Below are positions 9,104 to 18,291 of a DNA stretch of 64,000 bases, in pieces. Under the pieces are notes generated by a model. The model ran no database searches. It saw only the letters and a list, made by a program, of their open reading frames with translations, and was not told where the DNA came from. A program made the translations under genes and the position numbers. Source of the stretch: Alkalinema pantanalense (GTDB lineage: Bacteria > Cyanobacteriota > Cyanobacteriia > Leptolyngbyales > Leptolyngbyaceae); contig NZ_JBLZFX010000003.1 of NCBI RefSeq assembly GCF_050753345.1, positions 1 through 64,000 on the forward strand, given 5' to 3'. Positions within the stretch are counted from its first letter, which is position 1. Each line of letters opens with the position of its first letter.

Positions 9104-9622
9104 CTAGAAGCGGATACCAACGCCCCCTTGAATAGAAGCTGCGGTACCACCACTACGCTTGTAGGCATCAAAGGCAATCACCGCATTACCAAAAACTACA
9201 ACGTTGCTGTTGGGTAGGGAATAATCAATGCCAGGTTGGATCGCGAAGGCCGTTTTATTGCCCACAGGTGTGTTGCCTCCGAGGTGAACGGATGCCCCCA
9301 AGCCGAGGTACGCATCGGTTTGCCAGTTGATGGGCACATCGTAGGAGATGGTGGGGACGATCGCGGTGCCAGACCCGATGAAACCTTGGGCACGGATGGA
9401 AATCGGCGCTTCGAGGAATTTGTAACGAGCCGCAATTAAACCAGAAATTTCTCGCTCTTCGCCGTTTCCTCCTTTGGTCAGTCCGATCGCAGGGCCAACC
9501 CCCACATAGCTGCCATAGGCGGCTTGGGCCTGGGCGGACTGGCTCTGGAACGTAACGGCCAAAACGAGGCTACTGGCGAGAACGGGGACGATCGAAGTGA
9601 TTTGTTTAAAGACGTGATTCAT
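9104..9622 (-). CDS. Exported outer-membrane beta-barrel-like protein
   Basis: A 172-aa protein with a clear signal peptide (MNHVFKQ, a hydrophobic core, cleavage likely after SAQAQA). The mature part alternates polar and hydrophobic residues in about eight short strands separated by Gly-rich turns (SYVGVGPAIGLTKG, YLGLGASVHLGG) and ends with GGVGIRF; a C-terminal Phe is typical for outer-membrane barrels. I infer a small eight-stranded barrel or porin-like protein of the outer membrane; no specific family is recognised. Start at 9622 is chosen because GAGGAG lies 7 bases upstream; an in-frame ATG five codons earlier is too close to that site. Monocistronic. Confidence 0.7.
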   Translation of the reverse strand: MNHVFKQITSIVPVLASSLVLAVTFQSQSAQAQAAYGSYVGVGPAIGLTKGGNGEEREISGLIAARYKFLEAPISIRAQGFIGSGTAIVPTISYDVPINWQTDAYLGLGASVHLGGNTPVGNKTAFAIQPGIDYSLPNSNVVVFGNAVIAFDAYKRSGGTAASIQGGVGIRF

Positions 9623-9771
9623 CGTTGAACTCCTCAAAGCGGTTTCGCTAGGTTTAGTGATCGTATTTAGCGATCTAGATTTAGCGATCGAAGGTTCTCA
9701 GCCAGATTGAAGTCAGCTGATTTCTGCTTTTATCATACCCAAGAACGCCAGAACGGTTAATTTTCCTCGAT

Positions 9772-10692
9772 CTAGGGTGAGGTAGCAGGACTGGCCGTTG
9801 GTGTTGGGCCGGGTGGGGTGGCCCCCTTAAGGATGTCTTTGGCGGAAATGCCATCACCTTGGAACCCAAAGTACCAAAGCACAGCGATCGCTTCAGCATA
9901 GGTGACAGAGCGCTTGGGCTGGAACAGGGTCGTATAGCCAAAGGCACGGCGAATGTTGGACTGGTCGCTGTTTTGGAAGTCCATGTAGATAGCGCGTAGG
10001 GCTTTGGGGGCAATTTTGTTGGCGTCTTGGAACCCCCAAGTCTGCTGGATACTGTCGATCGTGGCGTTGGGCAATACTTGGCGGGTATCGATCGGAACTT
10101 TCCAGAGAATCAACTCTTCGCGGGTGAGGGCCGCATTGGGACGGAACAGGGTCGCGGTGCTGTCACCGGAGAGAGGACTGGGAATCAGACCCGCTTCGGC
10201 CAATCCTTGGATCGTGGGAAAGCCAGGGTCGTCGCTGGGCACATCCTGGAAGGCCGGTGGGGTGTTGGGAGTGGCAAGGCGAATTTGTTTGGCAGGAGTG
10301 GTGGCATAGAGGCGATTGTTAACGGCAACCAGCCAATGGGCATACTCGCGGCGGGTAATGTTTTTGATCAGAGATAAATTACCGCTGGGAGAGATGACTT
10401 CTAGGTCGAGGACATCCTTGAGATAGGGTTGCAGTTGGCTGGGAACTTGGGTGGGGTCGGTGAAGCGATCGCTAGAAGTAGGGCTAGGAGAAGGGGTAGG
10501 AGTAGGCGTGGAGGAAGGGGAAGAGCTGGGAGTGGAAGTAGGCGTAGAAGTGGGAGTGGAAGTGGGGGAAGGCGTGAGGCGGGGATCGACTTGGATAGCT
10601 TGCTGGAGGGACTGGGCATTGGGACTGTTAGCACAGCCGAGGGGAAGGAGGAACAGGGTAAGGAGGAGGGGGATTCGGAAGTCAGACAGCAC
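9772..10692 (-). CDS. SLH-domain lipoprotein-like protein
   Basis: Predicted exported protein. With the GTG at 10692 the N-terminus is a short signal, MLSDFRIPLL then a hydrophobic run ending LPLGC, a near-lipobox (Pro at -3 is unusual). Residues about 40-85 are a Ser/Thr/Pro low-complexity linker built from TPTST and SPSSTP units. The rest has S-layer-homology features: FQDVPSDDPGFPTIQGLAEAG with RPNAALTREELILW, and a later TYAEAIAVLWYFGF. SLH domains tether proteins to secondary cell-wall polymer or peptidoglycan. The frame is open to a TTG at 10779, which would hide the signal inside the protein, so I prefer 10692. Function beyond anchoring is unknown. Confidence 0.7.
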   Translation of the reverse strand: MLSDFRIPLLLTLFLLPLGCANSPNAQSLQQAIQVDPRLTPSPTSTPTSTPTSTPSSSPSSTPTPTPSPSPTSSDRFTDPTQVPSQLQPYLKDVLDLEVISPSGNLSLIKNITRREYAHWLVAVNNRLYATTPAKQIRLATPNTPPAFQDVPSDDPGFPTIQGLAEAGLIPSPLSGDSTATLFRPNAALTREELILWKVPIDTRQVLPNATIDSIQQTWGFQDANKIAPKALRAIYMDFQNSDQSNIRRAFGYTTLFQPKRSVTYAEAIAVLWYFGFQGDGISAKDILKGATPPGPTPTASPATSP

Positions 10693-10779
10693 AGAGATAC
10701 CCAGAATAACCAAGTGTTTTCCTAGTCTAGCCTCCAACGCTAACTCTCTGGGAGGGGTAGAGCGGGAATGGACGATCAA

Positions 10780-11191
10780 TTTCCGAGGATTCCGCTAGGC
10801 TTTTCATCCCCAATTGAGTAATCACGGCTACAAATCCGATCCCCCTTCCCCCACGTTACGTGCCGCTCAACTAGAAAAAAGGGCAAATTCAGACAAATTC
10901 TTTTAAAGTTCTTCTTTTTTCTTGGTGTAGCCTCTCCACAGGAGATAGGGGAATTTAGGGAGATCGTCATGGGTTGCAATCACAAGTTGATTCGCTACGA
11001 GATCTCACTTTTAATCTATTGATTGACTCCAATCTCTATATCAGCACTATTGCAATAGCATTCAAGCCTATGGATTTGCAGAGTGGGGCTTAGTAATCAT
11101 TACGATCGCTATTAGCTATTCCAGCTGGATACCTTGATATTGCCCCAATCAATTGACCCAATCAACGGAGTTTAGGATGACTCAACGCTAT
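10780..11191. other. Gene-free interval holding one copy of an end-conserved repeat
   Basis: No convincing gene in this 412-base stretch. It holds one copy of the small repeat described at 10804-10994. The remainder is AT-rich with no recognisable RNA or operator. Confidence 0.5.
10804..10994 (-). repeat. MITE-like intergenic repeat, copy 1
   Basis: About 45 bases at each end match the element at 33266-33413 in the opposite orientation: the strand complementary to 10940-10990 reads TTGTGATTGCAACCCAT then GACGATCTCCCTAAATT, and the complement of 10804-10855 reads GGGGGATCGGATTTGTAG. The two ends are imperfect inverted repeats of each other. The middle of the two copies is unrelated in sequence and differs in length. 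This is the form expected of a small non-autonomous transposable element or a mobile intergenic palindrome; no transposase is encoded. Confidence 0.55.
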
Positions 11192-12100
11192 CTAGAACGT
11201 TTTCAGTAGCCATTCCCGAATTTTTTGATTGACCAATTCCGGTGCATCATCGTGGGGACAGTGCCCTGCGGGGATGAAGTCCTGCTGGGCCTTGGGATAG
11301 TACTTGCTAAATTTAGCACCTCGCTGACGGGCATTGCCGACCCAAGGATCTTGCTCGCCCCAGAGCAAATACAGCGGTTGCGTCAGCTTTTGCAATAGGG
11401 AGTCATTCGATTCTCCCTTCGGTGCACGAAACACCAATGCAAACACTTTTGCCGCGCCCCGATCGCAGGAAGGTCGATAAATATCTTCCACTAATTCATC
11501 GGTCACTTCCGCCTGATTGACATAGACCTGCTTCAAGGTTTTCCGAATAAATGCTTTATTTTGCACGTATTTGAAAATAAACCAACTGAACCAGTCTTGA
11601 TTCAAAAACGTCTTAAAGGTGGTACCGATTAGCTTTTGCAAGGGGCTGGGCTGGGGACGATTTTTTAGATCTTCACTAAATCCCCCCGCAGGGTTCAACA
11701 AAATAGCCCCCTTCGCCACCTCGGGAAAGCGAGCAGTGGTTGCCAGTGCCACATACCCCCCGATCGAATTCCCCGCAATTACCGTCGGTTTACCAATGAC
11801 CGTTTGGATAAAATCGTAGAGCTGATCCGCCCAAAGGTCTCCCCCATACTGCGTTTCTGCCTTGTCCGATCGACCGAACCCTAGGAGATCGATCGCATAG
11901 ACTTCAAAATCCGATTGCAATCCCGCAATATTCTTTTTCCAGTGATCCGTTGAAGCCCCAAAGCCGTGTACCAAGAGCAATGCAGGACGATCGACGTAGG
12001 TTTTACCCGCGTCTACCCCCGCTTTGACATAGTAAATCTTGAACCCTCGCCAAGACCAATAGTGACCGGGCAAAGTAACAACAGGGGAAGCAATGGTCAT
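11192..12100 (-). CDS. Alpha/beta-hydrolase
   Basis: 302-aa alpha/beta-hydrolase fold protein. Visible features: oxyanion motif LLLVHGFGAS, nucleophile elbow GNSIGG, acid in LLWGEQDPWVG, and the general-base His in PAGHCPHDD, all in order. This pattern is shared by haloalkane dehalogenase-like and lipase/esterase-like proteins that are common in cyanobacteria; some relatives are annotated in chlorophyll or lipid metabolism, but the substrate here cannot be deduced. I start at the ATG at 12100 (MTIASPVVTLPGHYW), where homology begins; the frame runs 28 codons further upstream. It is divergent from panC-cmk. Confidence 0.85.
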   Translation of the reverse strand: MTIASPVVTLPGHYWSWRGFKIYYVKAGVDAGKTYVDRPALLLVHGFGASTDHWKKNIAGLQSDFEVYAIDLLGFGRSDKAETQYGGDLWADQLYDFIQTVIGKPTVIAGNSIGGYVALATTARFPEVAKGAILLNPAGGFSEDLKNRPQPSPLQKLIGTTFKTFLNQDWFSWFIFKYVQNKAFIRKTLKQVYVNQAEVTDELVEDIYRPSCDRGAAKVFALVFRAPKGESNDSLLQKLTQPLYLLWGEQDPWVGNARQRGAKFSKYYPKAQQDFIPAGHCPHDDAPELVNQKIREWLLKTF

Positions 12101-12437
12101 GATGGTGCAACTGTAAAGAACAGTAACGTAATATGTTCCATTGTAACGTTTCTCAGCCTGAAACGAACTGGTGCCTTCATCCATTCACCTTTTTCAACGA
12201 TTTTCAGTGCTCTCCTATCTGCCATGGCCCCCTTTGCTAGTTCCAGCGACAATTCCAGTGCTAATTCCAGTCCTTAGCAATTTCCTCTCCCTTTTCTCCC
12301 ATACCCCAGTCTTGGAGTTCTCATAATGTAACTGAGCTCCCCCGCGCCCTCAATTGCGCCTTGGCTCCATTCCGATACACTTGAAGAGGTCTTTTTGTCG
12401 TCCACCTTACCAAAATCCTACGAAGAGGGGGTTCCCT
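12101..12437. other. Intergenic region before panC-cmk
   Basis: 337 bases without a credible gene between divergent genes. It contains a short degenerate direct repeat, AGTTCCAGCGACAATTCCAG then TGCTAATTCCAG near 12239-12272. A GAGGGGG ribosome site for panC-cmk lies at its end. No terminator or operator is evident. Confidence 0.4.
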
Positions 12438-13952
12438 GTGCGCCTGTTTACGACCGTTGCTGCGCTTCGTTGTTACTTAGCCCAATGCCGCAAACTCGAG
12501 GGAACCGTAGGTTTGGTCCCAACTATGGGAGCGCTCCATGCCGGACACCAGAGCTTGATCGATCGCGCCCGCCAGGAAAACCAGTGGGTCGTTGTCACGA
12601 TTTTTGTCAATCCTTTGCAATTTGGCCCCCAGGAGGATTTCGATCGCTACCCCCGTACCCTAGACGCCGATCAGGCCCTGTGCGCCGCCGCTGGGGTAGA
12701 TGTGATTTTTGCGCCCCATCCGTCAGAATTAGGCATTATTCCTGCGGCCAATGCAGAGGTAACTCAAGTTGTTCCGCCTGTATCAATGCAGACAGGATTG
12801 TGTGGAGCATCCCGACCAAGCCACTTTAACGGCGTAGCAACCATCGTCACCAAGCTACTCAATTTAGTGCAACCCGATCGCGCCTACTTTGGCCAGAAGG
12901 ACGCCCAGCAATTAGCCATTATCCAACGGTTGGTTGTCGATCTGAATCTGTCCGTAGAAATTGTGGCCTGCCCGATCGTCCGGGAAGCCAGTGGCCTTGC
13001 CCTGAGTTCTAGAAATCAGTATCTGAGTGCCGAAGAAAAACAAGAAGCTTTGGTTCTTTCCCAGGGGCTATTGGCCGCAGAACAGGAATTTCGCCGGGGC
13101 GAACGCCAGCGATCGCGCCTCATAGACCTCGTCAAATCCCAACTGGCCGCAGCTCCCAACCTGCAGCCGGAGTATGTGGAATTAGTTGATCCAACAACAC
13201 TAACGCCATTGACAGAAGTTGCAGAAAATGGATTACTGGCGATCGCAGCCCGATTAGGCAACACTCGATTAATCGACAATGTATTATTGCGCACCCGTAA
13301 GCCCATTGTGGCAATCGACGGCCCTGCGGGTGCGGGTAAGTCCACCGTGACGAAACAAGTGGCACAAGCATTGGGATTATTCTATTTGGACACCGGAGCC
13401 ATGTATCGTGCAATTACCTGGTTAGTGCTACAATCCGGCATTTCCGTTACCGATGAACCCGCGATCGCCGAATTGGTCTTTCAATGTCACATTACCCTGA
13501 CGGACGATCGGGTAGAAATTAACGGGCAAGAGGTGACCCAAGCGATCCGAACGCCGGAAGTCACCAGCCAAGTCTCCACGATCGCCGCCCAAACCGCCGT
13601 GCGCCAAGCCCTCGTCCAGCAACAGCGGGAATATGGTAAACGGGGGGGCGTTGTTCTGGAGGGACGAGATATTGGCACCCATGTCTTTCCCGACGCGGAA
13701 CTCAAAATTTTTCTCACTGCCACGGTGGCGGAACGGGCACGCCGCCGGCAAATGGATCTCAAGCGAATGGGCCAACCGGTTCCCGATTTAGATGAGCTCG
13801 TGCAGTTAATTGCGGAACGGGATGCCAAGGACAGCACTCGATCGCTCGCGCCCCTTTGCCAAGCGATCGATGCCGTGGAAATTGTCACAGATGGGATGAC
13901 CATTGAAGAGGTCGTCACCAAGATTGTCACCCTGTACCACGATCGGCAATAA
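12438..13952 (+). CDS. panC/cmk: Bifunctional pantothenate synthetase / cytidylate kinase
   Basis: 504-aa fusion characteristic of cyanobacteria. Residues 1-275 are PanC, which joins pantoate and beta-alanine with ATP to make pantothenate for CoA; they include VPTMGALHAGHQSLI with the nucleotide-binding HAGH and FVNPLQFGPQEDFDRYPR, plus the downstream RNQYLS motif. Residues about 282-504 are cytidylate kinase, phosphorylating CMP/dCMP: P-loop AIDGPAGAGKST, LDTGAMYRAIT and GRDIGTHVFPDAELKIFLTA. Start is GTG at 12438 because GAGGGGG lies 7 bases upstream and VRLFTTVAAL aligns to the usual N-terminus; the TTG at 12354 gives a non-homologous extension. Both enzymes look intact. Confidence 0.95.
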   Translation: MRLFTTVAALRCYLAQCRKLEGTVGLVPTMGALHAGHQSLIDRARQENQWVVVTIFVNPLQFGPQEDFDRYPRTLDADQALCAAAGVDVIFAPHPSELGIIPAANAEVTQVVPPVSMQTGLCGASRPSHFNGVATIVTKLLNLVQPDRAYFGQKDAQQLAIIQRLVVDLNLSVEIVACPIVREASGLALSSRNQYLSAEEKQEALVLSQGLLAAEQEFRRGERQRSRLIDLVKSQLAAAPNLQPEYVELVDPTTLTPLTEVAENGLLAIAARLGNTRLIDNVLLRTRKPIVAIDGPAGAGKSTVTKQVAQALGLFYLDTGAMYRAITWLVLQSGISVTDEPAIAELVFQCHITLTDDRVEINGQEVTQAIRTPEVTSQVSTIAAQTAVRQALVQQQREYGKRGGVVLEGRDIGTHVFPDAELKIFLTATVAERARRRQMDLKRMGQPVPDLDELVQLIAERDAKDSTRSLAPLCQAIDAVEIVTDGMTIEEVVTKIVTLYHDRQ

Positions 13953-14210
13953 ACACGCTACGCTAAGGATAACTCAGTGAGTCATGACGATCTTCACTGG
14001 CAAACATTCGTTCCCTATCGGTGGATAAGTAATGAAAAACTGTGACGGTTTGTAATTGCCTGCACAATTAATCTGTTACTGCTACCGGAAATAGGGTATC
14101 ATACACGCCGAGCACCGAAATCACTGATCGTTGTGCCAGAACCAGGCGTTGCACCATTGCTGAAGGTTGCTGACCTGATTTTCTAGAATTTATCCAGTTT
14201 TGAACAACTT

Positions 14211-14438
14211 ATGACTACTCAACAAGTCGCTTATCCGATGGAAAAGCTCCAGCGACAAATACGATCGCTGGTGGACAAGAAGCTGTTGAAACCCAGTGAT
14301 AGCCTGTGGAAAATTGCCTTACTTTATGGTGATGAATGGGCTTACTGGAAACAGGAGTTGCTGTCCTTCGACTTTTCGATGCAGGATCCCGTGAGCGAAT
14401 TTCTGGCAGTGGAAACTTGGGAAGAAGACGAGGAATAG
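14211..14438 (+). CDS. DUF4327-like small cyanobacterial protein
   Basis: 75-aa acidic soluble protein with the pattern MEKLQRQIRSLVDKKLLKPS then DSLWKIALLYGDEWAYWKQE and an acidic end ETWEEDEE. The LQRQVRSL / WKIALLYGDEW arrangement matches the cyanobacteria-specific DUF4327 family as I remember it; function unknown. It stands alone between panC-cmk and a PP2C phosphatase, preceded by a 258-base untranslated interval. No Shine-Dalgarno is evident before the ATG. Confidence 0.75.
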   Translation: MTTQQVAYPMEKLQRQIRSLVDKKLLKPSDSLWKIALLYGDEWAYWKQELLSFDFSMQDPVSEFLAVETWEEDEE

Positions 14439-14518
14439 GTTGATCTAGCGGGTCGATCGTGGGGCAACGGAATTTCCCCTTTGCCTCAGGTTTATCCGTC
14501 TACTTGCAATTCCATCCC

Positions 14519-14568
14519 TTAACTACAATTCCACCCTGATCGGTTAACTACAATTCCACCCCGATCAG
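14519..14568. repeat. 25-bp tandem duplication
   Basis: Two adjacent 25-base units beginning TTAACTACAATTCCACCC, differing at two positions, in the spacer between the DUF4327-like gene and the convergent phosphatase gene. A third partial unit (CAATTCCATCCC) precedes them. One of several local tandem duplications in intergenic DNA of this window. Confidence 0.75.
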
Positions 14569-14667
14569 TGTTAACGGAAGCTCGGGGTTTCTTGTTGAAG
14601 CGGTTGGCGTCTTCTGGAATTTGCCAATGCTTGCAAGGTACCCCCCTTTTGCTTTCCCGTACCCGTC

Positions 14668-15693
14668 TTAGAACCGGATCGACTCCAGATTGGGGCGCAC
14701 TTTTGCCCGAATGACGATCGCTGTAATGTTATCGTGGCCGTTGTACTCGTTGGCTAAACTTATAAGTTCCCGCACTCCTTGATCGAGATTCGCCTGGGAA
14801 CTAATCAGAGGAGCCACGTAATTGTTTTGGTACTCTTCCAATAGTTGATTATCTGTCAACCCATCGGACGCCAGTAGAAAAAGAGTATCTTCGTTAATCT
14901 CCATAAAATGGATATCGGGTTCAACGAATTCGTTGTCCCGTGGTCCTAGGGCTTGGGTTAGTTGGTAGGCATCGGGACGGGCATAGGCTAGTTCTGGGAG
15001 CACACCGCGTTTGATCTCTCGCTGGCCCACTTCATGGTCGCAGGTAACTTGCTCTAGCCCATTTTTGCGGGTGTAGCGATAGAGACGGCTATCCCCCACA
15101 TGGGCCACCGCCACAGTGGTATTGTTTACGATCGCCATCACCAACGTGGTTCCCATACGAGCACTGCCCATGCGCTCCTCCGCCTGATTGCGATCGAAGA
15201 TCACTTGGTTTGCCAGCAGAACCCCCTCACGGATCACCTGACTGGGCGGGATTTTGGGCGTAGCATTACTGTTGCGCTGGGATCGCCAATAATTTTGGAA
15301 AAAATTTTGTAAGGTCTCTACTGCCAATTGGCTAGCAACTTCTCCCCCTGCATGACCCCCCATTCCATCGCAGAGGATATAAATCCCTTGCGCCTGAACC
15401 GAGCCACCGGAAGGCTTTTTAATTTGTTGAATCTCTGCAGCAATGCCGTAGTAGTCCTCGTTGTGTTCCCGTTGGAGCCCCACATCTGTTTTTGCTGCAT
15501 CGTCTAGGTTGGAGAGATGCATCGGTAAGACGATCGTTGGCATATCATCGGGTTCATCTTCCGCCACCTCACTGTCATCCAAAACTTCGATTTGAGTCAC
15601 CGCTTCCGTGAAGGCTACATCCGCGATCGGGAGATTTTGTTGTGAGGGATGGTTGGAATTCCCGGATTCCAGATTCTGAGGATCAGGTGCCAT
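14668..15693 (-). CDS. PP2C-type protein phosphatase
   Basis: 341-aa metal-dependent Ser/Thr phosphatase. An acidic, probably disordered N-terminus of about 80 residues precedes the PP2C domain with its motifs in order: DVGLQREHNEDYY, LCDGMGGHAGGEVAS (metal-binding DG), VAHVGDSRLYR, LFLLASDGLTDN and GHDNITAIVI. The metal-ligand aspartates and the phosphate-binding Arg region are intact, so it should be active with Mn2+/Mg2+. Cyanobacterial relatives act on PII and on Ser/Thr kinase targets; the substrate is not shown by context. Start at ATG 15693; the frame runs to a TTG at 15726. Confidence 0.92.
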   Translation of the reverse strand: MAPDPQNLESGNSNHPSQQNLPIADVAFTEAVTQIEVLDDSEVAEDEPDDMPTIVLPMHLSNLDDAAKTDVGLQREHNEDYYGIAAEIQQIKKPSGGSVQAQGIYILCDGMGGHAGGEVASQLAVETLQNFFQNYWRSQRNSNATPKIPPSQVIREGVLLANQVIFDRNQAEERMGSARMGTTLVMAIVNNTTVAVAHVGDSRLYRYTRKNGLEQVTCDHEVGQREIKRGVLPELAYARPDAYQLTQALGPRDNEFVEPDIHFMEINEDTLFLLASDGLTDNQLLEEYQNNYVAPLISSQANLDQGVRELISLANEYNGHDNITAIVIRAKVRPNLESIRF

Positions 15694-16583
15694 AGCAGAT
15701 GTCAAAAAACAACGGGTGAACAGCAAGGGAGAGATGGAGAGACTGGCCTTCAGGATAAACGCGATCGTTCCGAGTCAATGGGCGTGCCCCCAATTTTGCG
15801 TCAATGACTCCATACAGCATGCTACTACTGCTCAAAATATTACGAAATGAATCATGGGAAATCCGTTAACTCCAACAATTTGTTGATTTAAAAGGGTGAT
15901 GGATCACTTGACAAGGGTGATGGATCATAACTGGCGCGTCATAACTAGGCGGCACCGTTTTACATTAGGGCTCACTGCTTCAATCGATTCATTGCTACAA
16001 CAGGAGGAAAATTACTAAAATTCAGCCACTTGAGTCTGCCCCCGTAGGGATGTAGTCCTTTGAGTCCAGTAGTCCTTTGAGTCCAATTGAGTTTAATTGG
16101 TCAGTCTAATCGGTTTGAGTGTAGCCACTTGAGCTGTGATCTCAATTTCAACAGTCCAACAGAACCTTGTCTTTTGGGTGATGTTTCAACCATACTCAGT
16201 TTCAACCATACTAAACAGAATTCTCAAAAATGGCTGATTTCCTCTGACAAAAGCCGTCGCTACAGATCGCTACATAATAGTCGATCCGTTACTCCATGAT
16301 AGTGGCTACATTGGAGCTATATCGGAGCTACATCATCGCCCTGTCGCCACAGGATAGTCGCTAAACGCTACATAGTCACTACACGCTACATAGTCGCTAC
16401 ATTGGGACTACAGAATAGAGTTGTGTGTAGTTGCTATACGGGTGTAATTGCGATAATTGCGATAGAGGGTTACTACACAAGGATGTCCTGACGCGATCGC
16501 CGATCAAGCGAGTGAGTTTTACCGATTGGGAAGCGGAGGGAGGCGTTACAATGGGAAACGTCAGAAATTAGGACAAAAAACGT
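15694..16583. other. Long intergenic region built from short degenerate repeats
   Basis: 890 bases without a convincing gene between the phosphatase and gatB. Much of it consists of locally repeated words: GGGTGATGGATCA twice (15894-15930), AGTCCTTTGAGTCCA twice (16049-16084), and a run of CGCTACATAGTC/GTCACTACA variants from about 16245 to 16420. A 70-residue open frame at 16087-16299 is Ser/Asn-rich and repeat-derived and is not called. A gatB promoter must lie in its last part, but none stands out. Confidence 0.6.
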
Positions 16584-18074
16584 ATGACGGCTGCGACTCC
16601 AGTGAAGACTCAATACGAAGCCATTATTGGTCTGGAAACCCACTGTCAGTTGAGCACGGAAACGAAGATTTTTTCCGATAGCTCGACGGTGTTTGGTGCG
16701 CCGCCCAATACCCACATCGATCCGGTGTGCATGGGCTTGCCAGGAGTGTTGCCCGTGCTCAACCAGAAGGTTTTGGAATATGCAGTCAAAGCAGGCTTGG
16801 CTCTGAATTGCACGATCGCACCCTACAGTAAGTTCGATCGTAAACAATATTTTTATCCCGATCTACCTAAGAATTATCAAATTTCCCAGTACGATCTCCC
16901 AATCGCTGAACACGGCTGGGTCGAAATTGAACTTTACGATAAAAAGTCTGGCACCTCCACCCGCAAGAAGATTGGCGTCACCCGCCTGCACATGGAAGAA
17001 GATGCGGGCAAGTTGGTGCACGGGGGGAGCGATCGACTCGCGGGATCAACCTTCTCCCTCGTGGACTACAACCGGGCTGGAGTCCCGCTGATTGAAATCG
17101 TATCTGAGCCTGATATTCGATCGGGGCAAGAAGCCGCAGAGTACGCCCAAGAAATCCGGCGGATTGTTCGCTATCTCGGCGTGAGTGATGGCAACATGCA
17201 GGAAGGCTCCCTGCGGTGTGATGTCAATATCTCCGTGCGTCCCTTAGGTCGTGAAACCTTTGGTACCAAGGTTGAGATCAAGAACATGAACTCCTTCAAT
17301 GCGATTCAACGGGCGATCGACTATGAGATCGAACGGCAGATCGCAGCGGTGGAAGCGGGAGAACCGATCATCCAAGAAACACGGTTGTGGGATGAGGGAT
17401 CGCAAACGACCCGCACTATGCGTGTTAAGGAGGGATCCAGTGATTATCGCTACTTCCCAGAGCCGGACTTGGGGCCGATCGAAGTGTCCGAAGCCCAACG
17501 GGAGCAATGGCGATCGCAACTGCCGGAACTGCCTGTGGAAAAACGGCACCGTTACCAGGAGGAATTGGGCCTCTCCCCCTATGACACCCGCGTGTTGACG
17601 GATGACCAGTCAATTACCACCTATTTTGAGCAAACCGTTGCGGCAGGGGCTCCGGCCAAACCTGCGGCCAACTGGATCATGGGGGACATCAGCGCTTACC
17701 TGAACGCCAACACAGGGATGACGATCGCAGATCTTAAGCTTGTGCCCCAGGAGTTGGCAGAATTGATCACGCTGATTGAAGGCGGCACCATTAGCAACAA
17801 GATCGGTAAGGATATCCTGCCAGAACTGCTGCAAGAGGGTGGCTCTCCCAAAGCACTGATCGAGAAAAAAGGCTTAATTCAAATCTCCGATCCATCGGTC
17901 ATTGAATCCGCGATCGATGAAGTGATTGCGGCATTCCCTAACGAATTAGAACAGTACAAGGGCGGCAAGACCAAAATGCTGGGCTTCTTTGTGGGGCAAG
18001 TGCTCAAAAAAACGGGCGGAAAAGCTGATCCCAAACTAACCAATCAATTGGTTGCGAAAAAGCTGAACAGTTAA
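16584..18074 (+). CDS. gatB: Asp-tRNA(Asn)/Glu-tRNA(Gln) amidotransferase subunit B
   Basis: 496-aa GatB, the kinase subunit of the GatCAB complex that converts mischarged Glu-tRNA(Gln) and Asp-tRNA(Asn) to Gln-tRNA and Asn-tRNA in the cytosol. The catalytic cradle is clear: GLETHCQLSTETKIF at the start, YNRAGVPLIEIVSEPD, GSLRCDVNISVRP and KNMNSFNAIQRAI; the C-terminal YqeY/tail domain ends KMLGFFVGQVLKKTGGKADP. In many bacteria the N-terminal region carries a zinc site with FCxC and CPxC cysteines; here the places read FSDSS and IDPVC, so most of these cysteines are missing. gatA and gatC are not in the window. Confidence 0.97.
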   Translation: MTAATPVKTQYEAIIGLETHCQLSTETKIFSDSSTVFGAPPNTHIDPVCMGLPGVLPVLNQKVLEYAVKAGLALNCTIAPYSKFDRKQYFYPDLPKNYQISQYDLPIAEHGWVEIELYDKKSGTSTRKKIGVTRLHMEEDAGKLVHGGSDRLAGSTFSLVDYNRAGVPLIEIVSEPDIRSGQEAAEYAQEIRRIVRYLGVSDGNMQEGSLRCDVNISVRPLGRETFGTKVEIKNMNSFNAIQRAIDYEIERQIAAVEAGEPIIQETRLWDEGSQTTRTMRVKEGSSDYRYFPEPDLGPIEVSEAQREQWRSQLPELPVEKRHRYQEELGLSPYDTRVLTDDQSITTYFEQTVAAGAPAKPAANWIMGDISAYLNANTGMTIADLKLVPQELAELITLIEGGTISNKIGKDILPELLQEGGSPKALIEKKGLIQISDPSVIESAIDEVIAAFPNELEQYKGGKTKMLGFFVGQVLKKTGGKADPKLTNQLVAKKLNS

Positions 18075-18123
18075 TCGCAGCGTTGACTGATTCAACCGAC
18101 GGATTTTCCAATCCAGAGATCTT

Positions 18124-18173
18124 CTAGGGGGTGATTGTGTCCATGATGGGCCAAACTCGATCCCCCCCTAGGG
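18124..18173. terminator. Candidate terminator hairpin between convergent genes
   Basis: Complementary arms CTAGGGGG and CCCCCTAG flank about 33 bases, between convergent gatB and the receiver-kinase gene. There is no obvious U-run, so factor-independent termination is only a possibility; a mobile palindrome of the CCCCCTAG class is the alternative. Confidence 0.35.
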
Positions 18174-18291
18174 TCTTGCTATGTGCCACTGTCAATAACA
18201 GGCTCAGTCAGCAGGGAGTCAGTCCTAACCTTAAAAAACTCCATCCGAAGAGAATTTGGAGGTAGGATTGTTTTTACTTGAATATTTCGTC

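Noticed and set aside
10429..10798. Arg/Gly- or Val/Glu-rich plus-strand frames
   Set aside because: They arise from the Ser/Thr/Pro repeat linker of the SLH lipoprotein read on the other strand.
10776..10979. 67-residue minus-strand frame
   Set aside because: Falls within the mobile repeat copy and its flanks; no coding character.
12438..13952. PanC-Cmk fusion as a novel fusion
   Set aside because: It is a known and widespread cyanobacterial gene fusion with both active sites intact, so not reported as a finding.
16087..16299. 70-residue open frame in the gatB spacer
   Set aside because: Encoded entirely by degenerate repeats; Ser/Asn-rich with no start signal.
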